64,000 nucleotides of DNA from an uncultured Ruminococcus sp. (GCA_902778175.1 CACYWT010000021.1:1-64000); one strand, 5' to 3'. Positions 42,177 through 51,237 are shown, counted from the first letter of the stretch. Notes: generated from the sequence alone by a model not told the origin. Numbers and translations: made by a program.

Positions 42177-43379
42177 ATGGCTAAGGAAAAATTTAACAGA
42201 AGTAAGCCGCACGTAAACATTGGTACAATCGGCCATGTTGACCACGGCAAGACTACACTTACAGCTGCTATCACAAAGGTTCTCAACCTCGAAGGCGATG
42301 CTGAATTCGTTGATTACGCTAATATCGATAAGGCTCCCGAAGAGAGAGAGCGTGGTATCACAATCAACACAGCTCACGTTGAGTATGAAACTGCCAACCG
42401 TCACTATGCACACGTTGACTGCCCCGGTCATGCTGACTATGTAAAGAACATGATCACAGGTGCAGCTCAGATGGACGGCGCTATCCTCGTTGTTTCTGCT
42501 GCTGATGGTCCTATGCCCCAGACAAGAGAGCACATCCTTCTCTCACGTCAGGTTGGTGTACCTTACATCGTAGTATTCATGAACAAGACTGACCAGGTTG
42601 ACGATGAAGAGCTCCTCGATCTCGTAGAGATGGAAATCCGTGAGCTCCTCAACGAGTATGACTTCCCGGGTGACGATATTCCTGTTATCCGCGGTTCTGC
42701 TTTCAAGGCTCTTGACAGCGCAAGCAAGGATCCGAATGCTCCCGAGTATGCTTGTATCCACGAGCTCATGGCTGCAGTTGATGAATATATCCCGACTCCT
42801 GAGAGAACAACAGACAAGCCTTTCCTTATGCCTGTTGAGGACGTATTCACGATCTCTGGCCGTGGTACAGTTGCAACTGGTAGAGTTGAAAGAGGTCAGA
42901 TCAAGGTTTCTGAGGAAATCGAGATCGTTGGTCTTACAGAAGAGAAGAGAAAGTCTGTTGTTACAGGTCTTGAGATGTTCAGAAAGACTCTGGACTTCGC
43001 AGAGGCTGGTGATAACGTAGGTGTTCTCCTCCGTGGTGTTCAGAAGAACGAGATCGAGCGTGGCCAGGTTATTGCTAAGCCGGGTTCTGTTCATCCCCAC
43101 ACAAAGTTCCAGGGTCACGTTTATGTACTGACCAAGGACGAGGGTGGTCGTTCAACACCTTTCTTCAGCAACTATCGTCCGCAGTTCTATTTCAGAACAA
43201 CTGACGTTACAGGCGTTATCACTCTTCCGGAAGGCACAGAGATGTGTATGCCTGGCGATAACGTTGATATGGACGTTGAGCTTATCAAGCCGATCGCTAT
43301 GGAAGACGGTCTCCGTTTCGCTATCCGTGAGGGCGGCCACACAGTAGGTTCAGGCGTTGTTTCCAAGATCTACGAATAA
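42177..43379 (+). CDS. tuf: Elongation factor Tu
   Basis: A 400-residue GTPase that delivers aminoacyl-tRNA. The start is 42177 ([16 protein letters not shown]) with TAGGAGGAAA upstream; 14 further upstream codons are open but not used. G1 is GHVDHGKTT, switch [11 protein letters not shown]4 NKTD. Domains 2 and 3 are complete, ending GVVSKIYE. A strong terminator follows. Confidence 0.98.
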   Translation: MAKEKFNRSKPHVNIGTIGHVDHGKTTLTAAITKVLNLEGDAEFVDYANIDKAPEERERGITINTAHVEYETANRHYAHVDCPGHADYVKNMITGAAQMDGAILVVSAADGPMPQTREHILLSRQVGVPYIVVFMNKTDQVDDEELLDLVEMEIRELLNEYDFPGDDIPVIRGSAFKALDSASKDPNAPEYACIHELMAAVDEYIPTPERTTDKPFLMPVEDVFTISGRGTVATGRVERGQIKVSEEIEIVGLTEEKRKSVVTGLEMFRKTLDFAEAGDNVGVLLRGVQKNEIERGQVIAKPGSVHPHTKFQGHVYVLTKDEGGRSTPFFSNYRPQFYFRTTDVTGVITLPEGTEMCMPGDNVDMDVELIKPIAMEDGLRFAIREGGHTVGSGVVSKIYE

Positions 43380-43414
43380 TTCCGGCTTACGGTTTTGTTA
43401 AAACACACATTTTC

Positions 43415-43453
43415 GCACTGCATGAGCTTTTTTGCTTGTGCAGTGCTTTTTTT
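43415..43453 (+). terminator. Rho-independent terminator after tuf
   Basis: GCACTGCA...TGCAGTGC with a 17-base interior and seven T, 36 bp after the tuf stop. Confidence 0.9.
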
Positions 43454-43454
43454 A

Positions 43455-43475
43455 AATGTGGAATGTGGAATGTGG
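43455..43475. repeat. Three tandem 7-bp units
   Basis: AATGTGG is repeated three times directly after the tuf terminator. Together with the hairpin at 43545 it is the main content of the 366-bp gap before the next gene. Confidence 0.7.
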
Positions 43476-43544
43476 AATTGTTGTTTGCTTTGGCTGAAGT
43501 CAGAGCAGAATATAGTAAGTGTTTTCTGACTTTATATAACTTAC

Positions 43545-43573
43545 GCTGACAACGGTTTTAATTCGTTGTCAGC
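43545..43573. other. Intergenic hairpin
   Basis: GCTGACAACG (43545-43554) and CGTTGTCAGC (43564-43573) form a perfect 10-bp stem with a 9-base loop, followed by AGTTTTAAAA. GCTGACAA...TTGTC recurs imperfectly near 43607. It could be a terminator or a repeat relic. Confidence 0.5.
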
Positions 43574-43687
43574 AGTTTTAAAAAGCGCATGAATACAATG
43601 TTTTGATGCTGACAAATTTTTTTCGTTGTCTTGTTGTTTTCCCGGTTCATCGCGGGAACGCGAAAATAAAAAAGTGATATATTGTTA

Positions 43688-43716
43688 TTGTAAATTAAAA
43701 CAGGATATTGTATAAT
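43688..43716 (+). promoter_or_regulatory. Promoter of the DUF3592-like gene cluster
   Basis: TTGTAA (43688-43693), 17 bp, TATAAT (43711-43716), followed by CGGAGGG and the ATG at 43746. Confidence 0.6.
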
Positions 43717-43978
43717 ATTGTAAGAAATTTTGTCGGAGGGTCATTATGAGAAGATATGGACGAAGAAAAAAACGACAATGAGCGAAACTGCGGCAAAATA
43801 TCCTGTGCTGTTTGCTGTAATAGGCATTGCGTTTTTGGTCTTTGCAATATTTCTTTCTGTTGGCATTTTTGTAAGGTCAAACGAGATAAACCGCGCTGTT
43901 GATAAAAATGTTACCGTGAACGGTACTGTCACAAGGGTCTGGACTACCAAATCAAGACGCAAGATCAGCAAACATAAC

Positions 43979-44091
43979 TATAACCGCAAAGTATGTCCCC
44001 CGCCTCTAAGGCGGCGGGTGCCATATATCCGTTCAGTGGGAGTAAAAATCTCCCACTGAACGACAGCAAGCCTACGGAGCAAAGCTTTTAA
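43979..44091 (+). mobile_element. Hairpin repeat, copy A (inside the DUF3592-like gene)
   Basis: A 113-bp copy from TATAACC to CTTTTAA. It contains the CCGCC-TCTAA-GGCGG hairpin and a perfect 13-bp stem (CGTTCAGTGGGAG and its complement around TAAAAAT). It lacks about 21 bp of the right-hand hairpins present in B and C. Confidence 0.85.
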
Positions 44092-44404
44092 AACAGTAAT
44101 TACTTATCATGCCTCTGTCGGATATGAATACAATGGAAGGAAATATACCAATTCTGATCTTTCATTCGGTTCAAAAACTGTCCTCACCGGCGAAATTGTC
44201 AGGTTATATATTGATCCGGACAATCCTTCTGTTTCATACCGCGGAAGATCGGATTTCCTGAGCCTGCCGAATATTCTGACCTGCATGATACCTCTGTTTA
44301 TGGGTATGTCATTCATAATATCTCTCTTTATCGGACTAAAGAAAAGGAAAAAAATGCAGATGATGCCGACATTTACAGGCAACGGTACTCTTCCCGGTCA
44401 GACT

Positions 44405-44558
44405 TATAACCGCAAAGTATGTCCCCCGCCTCTAAGGCGGCGGGTGCCATATATCCGTTCAGTGGGAGTAAAAATCTCCCACTGAACGACAGCAAGCCTA
44501 CCACTGAACGACAGCAAGCCTACGGCTTGCCTTTGCTTGTTGAAAGCAAAGCTTTTAA
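44405..44558 (+). mobile_element. Hairpin repeat, copy B (inside the DUF3592-like gene)
   Basis: A 154-bp copy with both ends intact and all hairpins. It carries an internal 22-bp tandem duplication (CCACTGAACGACAGCAAGCC plus TA) that the other copies lack. Confidence 0.85.
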
Positions 44559-44685
44559 CAACAATTCCGGTTTCGGCGGAAACTATATCAATAATCCTAA
44601 TGCTGATTATCAAAACAACAGCTATAACAATAACAACTATAATAATACAAACAACTACAACAATAGCTACAATAATTCAAACAGT

Positions 44686-44816
44686 TATAACCGCAAAGTA
44701 TGTCCCCCGCCTCTAAGGCGGCGGGTGCCATATATCCGTTCAGTGGGAGTAAAAATCTCCCACTGAACGACAGCAAGCCTCGGCTTGCCTTTGCTTGTTG
44801 AAAGCAAAGCTTTTAA
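44686..44816 (+). mobile_element. Hairpin repeat, copy C (inside the DUF3592-like gene)
   Basis: A 131-bp copy, the cleanest of the set apart from a one-base deletion (CCTCGG for CCTACGG). It interrupts the Asn/Tyr-rich tail, with host codons TAT AAC before and AAT AAT AAC after. Confidence 0.85.
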
Positions 44817-45029
44817 TAATAACAACTACAATACAAACAGCTATAATAATAACGGCTATAACAACACTAACGGATATAATTACGGCAATTCATATAATAA
44901 TCTTAATACTCCATATGGAAACAGCAGTATACCTCCGGCATCGGGTTCCGGAACATCAGATGACAGTTGGGATTTTCTTAACCACTGACCGTTTAATGTG
45001 TGTATGCTGTGAGAAATTGCTACTAAATA

Positions 45030-45150
45030 TATAACCGCAAAGTATGTCCCCCGCCTCTAAGGCGGCGGGTGCCATATATCCGTTCAGTGGGAGTAAAAAT
45101 CTCCCACTGAACGATAGCAAGCCTACGGTTGTTGAAAGCAAAGCTTTTAA
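45030..45150 (+). mobile_element. Hairpin repeat, copy D (intergenic)
   Basis: A 121-bp copy between the broken gene and the next paralogue, 19 bp upstream of the start at 45170. It has the same ends and the 13-bp stem, and a short deletion in the right hairpins. Confidence 0.85.
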
Positions 45151-45169
45151 AACGCAGGGGTGATTAGTT

Positions 45170-46222
45170 ATGTCAAATAACGGACAGAGCCAGGGGAAAG
45201 TATCATCTAAAACGGTGGGTGTTGTTTTTATTGTGCTCGGTATGGCGATCGTGATAATAGGTCTGTATAATATCATAAGTATAATGATACGATCCTCGGA
45301 AAAAGAAGCAATTATCGAAAAGAATACTACCGTGCAGGCAACAGTTCTCAACACCTGGAGCGAAAGAGTCAGAAAAAGCAAAAGTGCCGGAGGTAAACGC
45401 TACTATGTGACCGAATACCATATCAGTGCTGCATATACATATAATGACATTGAATACAGAGCTTCTGATTTGAATTTAGGTTCAAAAAAAGTCGAAATTA
45501 ATGATACCGTTACTTTGTATATTGATCCTGATACCCCGTCTAAAGCAATATATAATACAGGAACTGATAAAACCGGTACTCTTATTTTCAGGGGGCTGAT
45601 ATCATTTGCCGGTCTGATGCTTGCTGTTATAGGAATATTTATCATCAAGAAAGTTCCGGGATTTGAACCGGCAGATATCGAACGCAGTCTGGCTATGCAG
45701 CGTAAGGACGAACTATTTATGAGAAGCCATCCTGATCCCTCTTATAAGGATTTACAAAATCATTTTGAGCACTACGGGGAATTTTCACAGTCGGAACTCA
45801 GTCAGTATATAGATATGGCGCACAGGACTAATAATATGAACACTATATACGAAAGGACGCCTACCGATGAGGAGCTTTTACGCGCACAGCAGGATTCCTA
45901 TAATAATAAATCCGCAGAACGCAGGAAAAGGGCAGAAATGGAAAGATATCAGGATTCCCGCGGCTTTGGTTCAAACTACATAGATAACCCGAAGGCTAAA
46001 TACGAAAAAGGCAGCGATGCATGGGATGATGATCTGCCGCCTATCTATGACGAACCGCCGGAGTATCAGGCAAGCAAATTTGCGCGTCCTTCTCCCGCAG
46101 CAGGAAAATATGATCCGAATGTAGCTTACCGTTCGCCCGATATGGATTCTCTCGATCCGATCAGCCCGTTCACTTCAAATGATTCTGATGACGATGACGG
46201 CTGGGGATTTCTTGAAAAGTAA
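45170..46222 (+). CDS. DUF3592-like membrane protein
   Basis: A 350-residue protein. Helix 1 (VGVVFIVLGMAIVIIGLYNI), an extracytoplasmic beta domain of the DUF3592 type (TTVQATVLNTW, AAYTYNDIEYRASDLNLGSK, VTLYIDPDTPSKA) and helix 2 (GLISFAGLMLAVIGIFIIKK) are followed by a long cytoplasmic, charged tail of about 190 residues. The tail ends in a DDDDGWGFLEK acidic segment that is also found in the broken upstream paralogue. The function of the family is unknown. It is the second of three tandem paralogues. Confidence 0.72.
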   Translation: MSNNGQSQGKVSSKTVGVVFIVLGMAIVIIGLYNIISIMIRSSEKEAIIEKNTTVQATVLNTWSERVRKSKSAGGKRYYVTEYHISAAYTYNDIEYRASDLNLGSKKVEINDTVTLYIDPDTPSKAIYNTGTDKTGTLIFRGLISFAGLMLAVIGIFIIKKVPGFEPADIERSLAMQRKDELFMRSHPDPSYKDLQNHFEHYGEFSQSELSQYIDMAHRTNNMNTIYERTPTDEELLRAQQDSYNNKSAERRKRAEMERYQDSRGFGSNYIDNPKAKYEKGSDAWDDDLPPIYDEPPEYQASKFARPSPAAGKYDPNVAYRSPDMDSLDPISPFTSNDSDDDDGWGFLEK

Positions 46223-46234
46223 GGAGAGATAAAA

Positions 46235-46762
46235 ATGGTCAGAAGACATCATCACAGAAATTCGTTGATAAAAACATATTATTCTTTTGCAATATTAGCC
46301 GGATTGTTACTGGTCTGTATTTCTGTTTTTCTTACGTTCTTATCATTTTCGGGTCTGACCGAGCAAAAACGTATCATAAGTAAAAATGTTACGGTAAACG
46401 CGACGCTTTCGGATGTATGGACAAAGAAAGTTAAAAAGACCTCTCATAAATCAAAGGTAGGTTTATCATCTTCAAAAAAAACCGTTACTAATTATTACGG
46501 CAAGGCAAGATATTTATATAACGGCAAGTATTATACAAGCGATACTATTTCTTTCGGAACAAAACACGTTTCAACGGGTGATACGATCCGTTTGTATGTT
46601 GATCCCGATGCGCCGCAGAAATCCGTAGCTGAAATAGAAAGATCCCAAAGCCTTACTTTCCTTATTGCAGTAGGCACATTAGGGTTTGCCGGACTGATAC
46701 TTTTAATTACGGGACTGATATCCTGGCGGAAAAAACGAAGAAAGCAATGCATAGCTGTGTAA
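46235..46762 (+). CDS. DUF3592-like membrane protein (short paralogue)
   Basis: A 175-residue protein with helix 1 (SFAILAGLLLVCISVFLTFL), the DUF3592-like domain (NVTVNATLSDVWTKK, ARYLYNGKYYTSDTISFGTK, IRLYVDPDAPQKS) and helix 2 (FLIAVGTLGFAGLILLITGL), but no long tail. It starts 12 bp after the previous paralogue behind AAGGAGAG, so the genes are co-transcribed. It is likely the minimal form of the family. Function unknown. Confidence 0.7.
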   Translation: MVRRHHHRNSLIKTYYSFAILAGLLLVCISVFLTFLSFSGLTEQKRIISKNVTVNATLSDVWTKKVKKTSHKSKVGLSSSKKTVTNYYGKARYLYNGKYYTSDTISFGTKHVSTGDTIRLYVDPDAPQKSVAEIERSQSLTFLIAVGTLGFAGLILLITGLISWRKKRRKQCIAV

Positions 46763-46767
46763 AAAAC

Positions 46768-46796
46768 TTGATATTTGGTCAATAGTGTAATATAAT
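46768..46796 (+). promoter_or_regulatory. Promoter of the DJ-1/cyclo-ligase/mltG operon
   Basis: TTGATA (46768-46773), 17 bp, TATAAT (46791-46796), upstream of the GAAAGGAC site and ATG 46833. Confidence 0.7.
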
Positions 46797-46832
46797 TGTA
46801 GTATCTGAAAAAAACGAAAGGACAGTTTATTT

Positions 46833-47378
46833 ATGATATATTTGTTTCTTGCAGAAGGATTTGAGGAAATAGAGGCTCTTACTCCGGTCGATGTTCTCAG
46901 AAGAGGCAAGATGGCGCTGACTACTGTCGGCGTTACCGGAAAGACAGTTAAAGGCTCGCACGGTGTTGCGGTGACGGCTGATATTACAATTGATGAACTC
47001 GGTGACCTCAGCGATGCCGATGCGGTTATTCTTCCCGGCGGTATGCCCGGAACACTGAATCTTGAGGCAGAGAAAAGGGTTCTTTCCGCAGTCAGATATT
47101 GCTATAATAATGATAAGCTTATCGCTGCGATCTGCGCTGCTCCGTCGATCTTCGGACATATGGGTCTGCTTGAGGGCAAAAGAGCTACTGCGTTTCCGGG
47201 ATTTGAAAAGGATCTCAGCGGCGCTGTGCTTAATAACGAATATGTCGCTCATGACGGAAATATTATTACCGCCAGGGGAATGGGTGTTTCCCTCGATTTC
47301 GCACTTGAGATACTCGGCGCATTAAAGGGCACGGAAGCTGCCGCTGCTGTCAGGAGTGCTCTTCAATGCAGGAACTGA
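46833..47378 (+). CDS. DJ-1/YajL/PfpI-family protein
   Basis: A 181-residue protein of the DJ-1 family. It has the N-terminal Glu in EGFEEIEA and the nucleophile Cys in AAICAAPSIFG, near residue 101, with GKRATAFPGFE after it. Family members act as protein or nucleotide deglycases, glyoxalases or chaperones; the exact activity here is unknown. Its end overlaps the next gene by 13 bases. Confidence 0.88.
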   Translation: MIYLFLAEGFEEIEALTPVDVLRRGKMALTTVGVTGKTVKGSHGVAVTADITIDELGDLSDADAVILPGGMPGTLNLEAEKRVLSAVRYCYNNDKLIAAICAAPSIFGHMGLLEGKRATAFPGFEKDLSGAVLNNEYVAHDGNIITARGMGVSLDFALEILGALKGTEAAAAVRSALQCRN

Positions 47379-47965
47379 TCCGGGAGAAGAACAGGCTCAG
47401 ACAGTATTATAAAAGCCTTAGACTCGGCATAAGCCCTCAGATAAAGGCAGAGGCGGATAATGGGATATTTCTTTCAGCAGTACAGTTTCTGAAAGATACT
47501 GCGCCTTCTCAGGTGCTTTGCTACGTTTCTTCTCCGCCGGTCGAGGCGGATACAAGACAGCTGCTCTCGTATCTGCTGGACTGTGGTACAGAAACTGCCG
47601 TGCCGTTATGCATAAAGGGTACAAATGATATGGTGTTCTATAGGATCACCTCGATGTCGCAGCTTAAAAAGGGATATTTCGGCATTGAGGAACCTGATGC
47701 CGTATCGTGTATCCCGGTGGAAATATGTGAGGATTCCGTTTGCTTTGTTCCGGGACTTGCATTTGATGAAGGTCATTACCGTATCGGTTTCGGAAAAGGC
47801 TTTTACGATAAATTTCTTGCATCTTACCGTGGGATAAGCGCCGGAATATGTCCGGAATACTGTCTGGAAAGATCTCTGCCGCATGAGATCCATGATATGG
47901 CAGTCGATTATGTTATTACAGATAAGAAGATAATGTATAAGTATAATAAGCATGGGGAGGTATGA
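47366..47965 (+). CDS. 5-formyltetrahydrofolate cyclo-ligase
   Basis: A 199-residue enzyme that uses ATP to turn 5-formyl-THF into 5,10-methenyl-THF. The N-terminal basic motif (IREKNRLRQYYKSLR) and the C-terminal phosphate/folate motif (GHYRIGFGKGFYDKFLA) are both typical of the family. It overlaps the DJ-1 gene and ends five bases before mltG. The start ATG is within the previous gene. Confidence 0.9.
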   Translation: MQELIREKNRLRQYYKSLRLGISPQIKAEADNGIFLSAVQFLKDTAPSQVLCYVSSPPVEADTRQLLSYLLDCGTETAVPLCIKGTNDMVFYRITSMSQLKKGYFGIEEPDAVSCIPVEICEDSVCFVPGLAFDEGHYRIGFGKGFYDKFLASYRGISAGICPEYCLERSLPHEIHDMAVDYVITDKKIMYKYNKHGEV

Positions 47966-47969
47966 TCCT

Positions 47970-49409
47970 GTGAATAATGATCTGGAAAAAAAGCGTCAGG
48001 AAAAAATAGAAAGCTTCAGGCTTCAGTTTGACGCTGATTCAGATGATGATATAACTGAAGAAAGCGGATCCCCGGAAGAAAATCCGCAGGATTTCAGTAT
48101 TGATCTGCAAAGTGAGAGCAGTCCGGAGGAACAGGATATTTTTTCCGGAGATGATTTTTCAGACAGCGAGCTGTCCAGCTACAGCGACGATGCTCCGCCG
48201 CCTGAGGTCACACTGAATAAAAAGGAGCTTCGCGCAGCAAAGAGGCATGACAAAAAACGCCGCCGCATCAAAGCCAAGAAGAACAGGGTGATATTCCGGA
48301 CTGTATGGTTTGCGATGATAATATTTGTGTCCATCATGATAGCACAGTATATCATGGTCGGCGTCAATGATATGCTTGCAGTGGGGCGCGAGGAAGAAAG
48401 AACCGTTAAGGTAACAGTCCCGGCTGATGCAACAATAGATCAGATCGCGGATATTCTTGTCAGCAATAATATAATAAAGAACGAGGCGTTCTTCAAGCTT
48501 TTTGCTACCTTTACAAAATCGACTACCGGTTTTACGCAGGGAACTTTCCAGATCCCGACAAATAAGGATTATATGGCTCTTATAAACGACCTTCAATCCG
48601 AGGAAAACCGTACCGATACCGTAAAGATACAGTTCAGAGAGGGTATTTCGATACTTGAAATGGCTCAGATGCTTGAGGACAATAAGGTCTGCAATGCTCA
48701 GGATTTCCTTAATAAATGCAATTCTGACGAGTTCGACGAGGATTACGAGTTCCTCAGGAATATAAAAAATAAGAGCAGCAGATATTATAAGCTCGAAGGT
48801 TATCTCTTTCCTGATACTTATGAATATTATGTAGGAGAGGATCCTGTGTCTGTTATCTACAAATTCCTGCGTAACTATAATTCAAAGGTATATTATACAA
48901 AGATAAGGTTTGTGTCCGGCGAAAAGAAACAGACGATCGCTCAGCGCGCACAGCAGCTTGGCATGACGGTCGAGGACGCGCTGACAATGGCGTCGCTTAT
49001 ACAGGCTGAGGCGGCAGATGAGGACGATATGTACATGATCTCTTCGATTCTCCATAACCGTCTTGCAACAGCCAAAAACGGCGGCATGAATGAAAACGAT
49101 GAAGGCGGTTTCCTGAAACTGCAGCTTGACTCCACGGTATTCTATCCATATAAAACTCAGGCACAGGTTCCGGCTTCTATCAGAGGTACCTACAGCAGCA
49201 GATACAACACATACAAGATAGAAGGTCTGCCGGCAGGTCCGATATGCGATCCGGGTATGAAAGCTCTTGAAGCTGCGCTCAATCCTCCGGAAACGGAATA
49301 TTATTACTTCTGTCATAAGGCAGCAACTGCCGATGAGCCTGCTAAGGCTTATTATGCTGTCACAATGGAAGAACATCTTGCAAATCAGGAGGAAGCAGGT
49401 CTTCTGTAA
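47970..49409 (+). CDS. mltG: Endolytic murein transglycosylase MltG
   Basis: A 479-residue membrane enzyme. GTG 47970 is preferred because GGGGAGG at 47953 is spaced for it; the in-frame ATG at 47952 overlaps that site and the previous stop. An acidic cytoplasmic N-terminus and a basic stretch lead to one helix (IFRTVWFAMIIFVSIMIAQY). A LysM-like domain follows, then the YceG domain with the catalytic Glu near 346 in ASLIQAEAADEDD, and LQLDSTVFYP. It cleaves nascent glycan strands at the membrane and sets their length. Confidence 0.92.
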   Translation: MNNDLEKKRQEKIESFRLQFDADSDDDITEESGSPEENPQDFSIDLQSESSPEEQDIFSGDDFSDSELSSYSDDAPPPEVTLNKKELRAAKRHDKKRRRIKAKKNRVIFRTVWFAMIIFVSIMIAQYIMVGVNDMLAVGREEERTVKVTVPADATIDQIADILVSNNIIKNEAFFKLFATFTKSTTGFTQGTFQIPTNKDYMALINDLQSEENRTDTVKIQFREGISILEMAQMLEDNKVCNAQDFLNKCNSDEFDEDYEFLRNIKNKSSRYYKLEGYLFPDTYEYYVGEDPVSVIYKFLRNYNSKVYYTKIRFVSGEKKQTIAQRAQQLGMTVEDALTMASLIQAEAADEDDMYMISSILHNRLATAKNGGMNENDEGGFLKLQLDSTVFYPYKTQAQVPASIRGTYSSRYNTYKIEGLPAGPICDPGMKALEAALNPPETEYYYFCHKAATADEPAKAYYAVTMEEHLANQEEAGLL

Positions 49410-49500
49410 ATCAGAAAAAGAAAAACGGGTATAATATAAAACAGATATCTGTATCAGGGAACTGGAAAACGTCTTTATTTATGACCTGATCCTGCAAATC

Positions 49501-49530
49501 AAACGCTGATTTTGAGAAAAGTCAGCGTTT
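49501..49530 (+). terminator. Hairpin after mltG
   Basis: AAACGCTGA and TCAGCGTTT form a 9-bp stem with a 12-base loop. Few T follow, so termination may be weak. Confidence 0.45.
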
Positions 49531-49541
49531 GACTGATTAAA

Positions 49542-49592
49542 GGCAGTACTGCGCAAAGAATTACTGACGGCTCAGCGCCGGATGATCTGCTG
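49542..49592 (+). mobile_element. Degenerate MITE relic
   Basis: GGCAGTACTGCGCAAAGAAT with CGGCTCAGCGCC follows the left half of the MITE at 5943 with many changes. Only one end is visible. Confidence 0.4.
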
Positions 49593-49756
49593 TTTTTTCA
49601 CTTTATGACGAATAAAGACGGCATATCTGAGGCATTATTTTTGCGCGCAAATGCTTTGAAAAGCCTGAATGAATGGTAATAATTACTGACAGTTACGAAT
49701 AAAAAGGAAAAAATTTCCTGATTATGATAAAAATTCAGGACTGAGGAAAAATAATA

Positions 49757-49785
49757 TTGACAATCAGTATTATTTGTATTATGAT
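49757..49785 (+). promoter_or_regulatory. Promoter of murA
   Basis: TTGACA (49757-49762), 17 bp, TATGAT (49780-49785). A leader of about 155 bases precedes the TTG start. Confidence 0.65.
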
Positions 49786-49945
49786 AACTCAAGAGTGAAA
49801 CTCTCTGATTATGCGCAATTGCGTCTTTTTGTGACAAAAATATTGTGCTGTACCTTGATTTTTCTGATTTTTTATATATCTCAAGGCATATTCCGGCAGG
49901 TTCCGGAAAAGCCCTCAAACATTTTAACCGGGAGAGTGTTGAGCA

Positions 49946-51226
49946 TTGGAGAAAATAGTCGTAAACGGCGGTAACAAGCTTCACGGAAGCGTGAAGATCA
50001 GCGGAGCCAAAAATGCTGCCGTAGCAATTATCCCAGCAGTTGTTTTATCCGACGGCGTTTGCCGTATTGAGAATATCCCCAATATACAGGATGTTAATCT
50101 TATCGCAGAGATCCTTCATAAAATGGGCGCAAAGATAAGCCGTATCAACAAGACTACACTTGAGATAGACCCTCGCGGTATCCGCGAGCCTGTTGCTGCG
50201 TATGATCTTGTCCGTCATATGCGGGCTTCAAGCTATCTTATGGGCGCGCTTTTAGGAAAATTCCTCCGTGCGGAGGTTGCGCTTCCCGGCGGATGTGATT
50301 TCGGCGTCCGTCCCGTGGATCAGCATCTTAAAGGCTTCGGTATACTCGGTGCAACACATAATGTTGAAGGCGGTATGATAAAGATCAAGGCTGACAGACT
50401 TGTCGGAAATCATATCTATCTTGATGTTGTATCTGTCGGCGCTACTGTCAATGTAATGCTTGCCGCTGTCAAGGCTGAGGGCAGAACTACTATTGAGAAT
50501 GCAGCAAAAGAGCCGCATATCGTCGATCTTGCAAACTTCCTCAATTCCATGGGAGCTGACGTAAGGGGCGCAGGAACAGATGTTATAAAGATAAATGGCG
50601 TAAAGTCACTCAGAGGTACTACCTACTCGATAATTCCCGACCAGATCGAGGCAGGAACATATATGGCAGCAGTTGCCTGCGCAGGCGGAAACGTGCTGAT
50701 AGAAAACGTGATCCCGAAGCATCTTGAATCCATTACCGCAAAGCTGCGTGAGATGGGTGTGAAGATAGAGGAATATGATGATTCTGTCCGTGTTATTCGT
50801 GAAGGCAGACTTCGCAGATGCAATGTGAAGACCATGCCTCATCCGGGCTTCCCTACAGATATGCAGCCGCAGATAGCAGCTATTCTGGCAACAGCCGATG
50901 GAACAAGCATCGTCAACGAGGCAGTGTGGGACAACAGGTTCAAATATGTTGAAGAGCTTCGCAGAATGGGCGCGGTTATTTCCGTAGACGGAAAGCTTGC
51001 TGTAATTGAGGGAGTGGATCATCTTGAGGGCGCTCCCGTAAAGGCTACTGATCTCCGTGCAGGAGCTGCTATGATAATAGCGGCGCTTGGCGCAAAGGGT
51101 ACGACCCGTATAGAGGATATCAGGCATATTGAGCGCGGATATGAGGATGTAGTTGAAAAATTTGCTTCGATCGGAGCAGATATCAAGCGTGTATATACTA
51201 ATGACGGTGCAACGAGGACTGCATAA
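49946..51226 (+). CDS. murA: UDP-N-acetylglucosamine 1-carboxyvinyltransferase
   Basis: A 426-residue enzyme of the first committed step of peptidoglycan synthesis, transferring enolpyruvate from PEP. TTG 49946 is the start, with GGGAGAG upstream, giving the standard N-terminus EKIVVNGGNKLHGSVKISG. The loop Cys is C117 (LPGGCDFGVRP), so fosfomycin should bind. Other motifs are the substrate residues in KNAAVA and the FPTDMQPQ segment. A strong terminator follows, so it is a single-gene unit. Confidence 0.96.
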   Translation: MEKIVVNGGNKLHGSVKISGAKNAAVAIIPAVVLSDGVCRIENIPNIQDVNLIAEILHKMGAKISRINKTTLEIDPRGIREPVAAYDLVRHMRASSYLMGALLGKFLRAEVALPGGCDFGVRPVDQHLKGFGILGATHNVEGGMIKIKADRLVGNHIYLDVVSVGATVNVMLAAVKAEGRTTIENAAKEPHIVDLANFLNSMGADVRGAGTDVIKINGVKSLRGTTYSIIPDQIEAGTYMAAVACAGGNVLIENVIPKHLESITAKLREMGVKIEEYDDSVRVIREGRLRRCNVKTMPHPGFPTDMQPQIAAILATADGTSIVNEAVWDNRFKYVEELRRMGAVISVDGKLAVIEGVDHLEGAPVKATDLRAGAAMIIAALGAKGTTRIEDIRHIERGYEDVVEKFASIGADIKRVYTNDGATRTA

Positions 51227-51237
51227 GACCGTTTTAC

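Larger units (their letters stand above)
43746..44988 (+). pseudogene. DUF3592-like membrane protein gene split by three repeat insertions
   Basis: Host sequence is recovered in three joins when the elements are left out between TATAAC and the base after CTTTT. Helix 1 (YPVLFAVIGIAFLVFAIFLS) and NVTVNGTVTRVWTTK are followed by TVITYHASVGYEYNGRKY, LYIDPDNPS, helix 2, an Asn/Tyr-rich tail with GFGGNYINNPNADY, and the end DDSWDFLNH. The intact neighbour at 45170 has the matching GFGSNYIDNPKAKY and DDGWGFLEK. Each insertion brings a stop (VGVKISH then stop). The start ATG at 43746 is also one base out of frame across seven A, restored if there were eight. The gene is therefore broken in at least four places. 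Confidence 0.85.

Noticed and set aside
43979-44816. Group I or group II introns in the DUF3592-like gene
   Set aside because: The inserts are too short (about 105-146 bases removed) and lack intron core motifs; copies also carry different internal deletions, which fits decaying mobile repeats better.
48882-49376. 164-codon minus-strand frame
   Set aside because: It lies fully within mltG, with random-looking composition.
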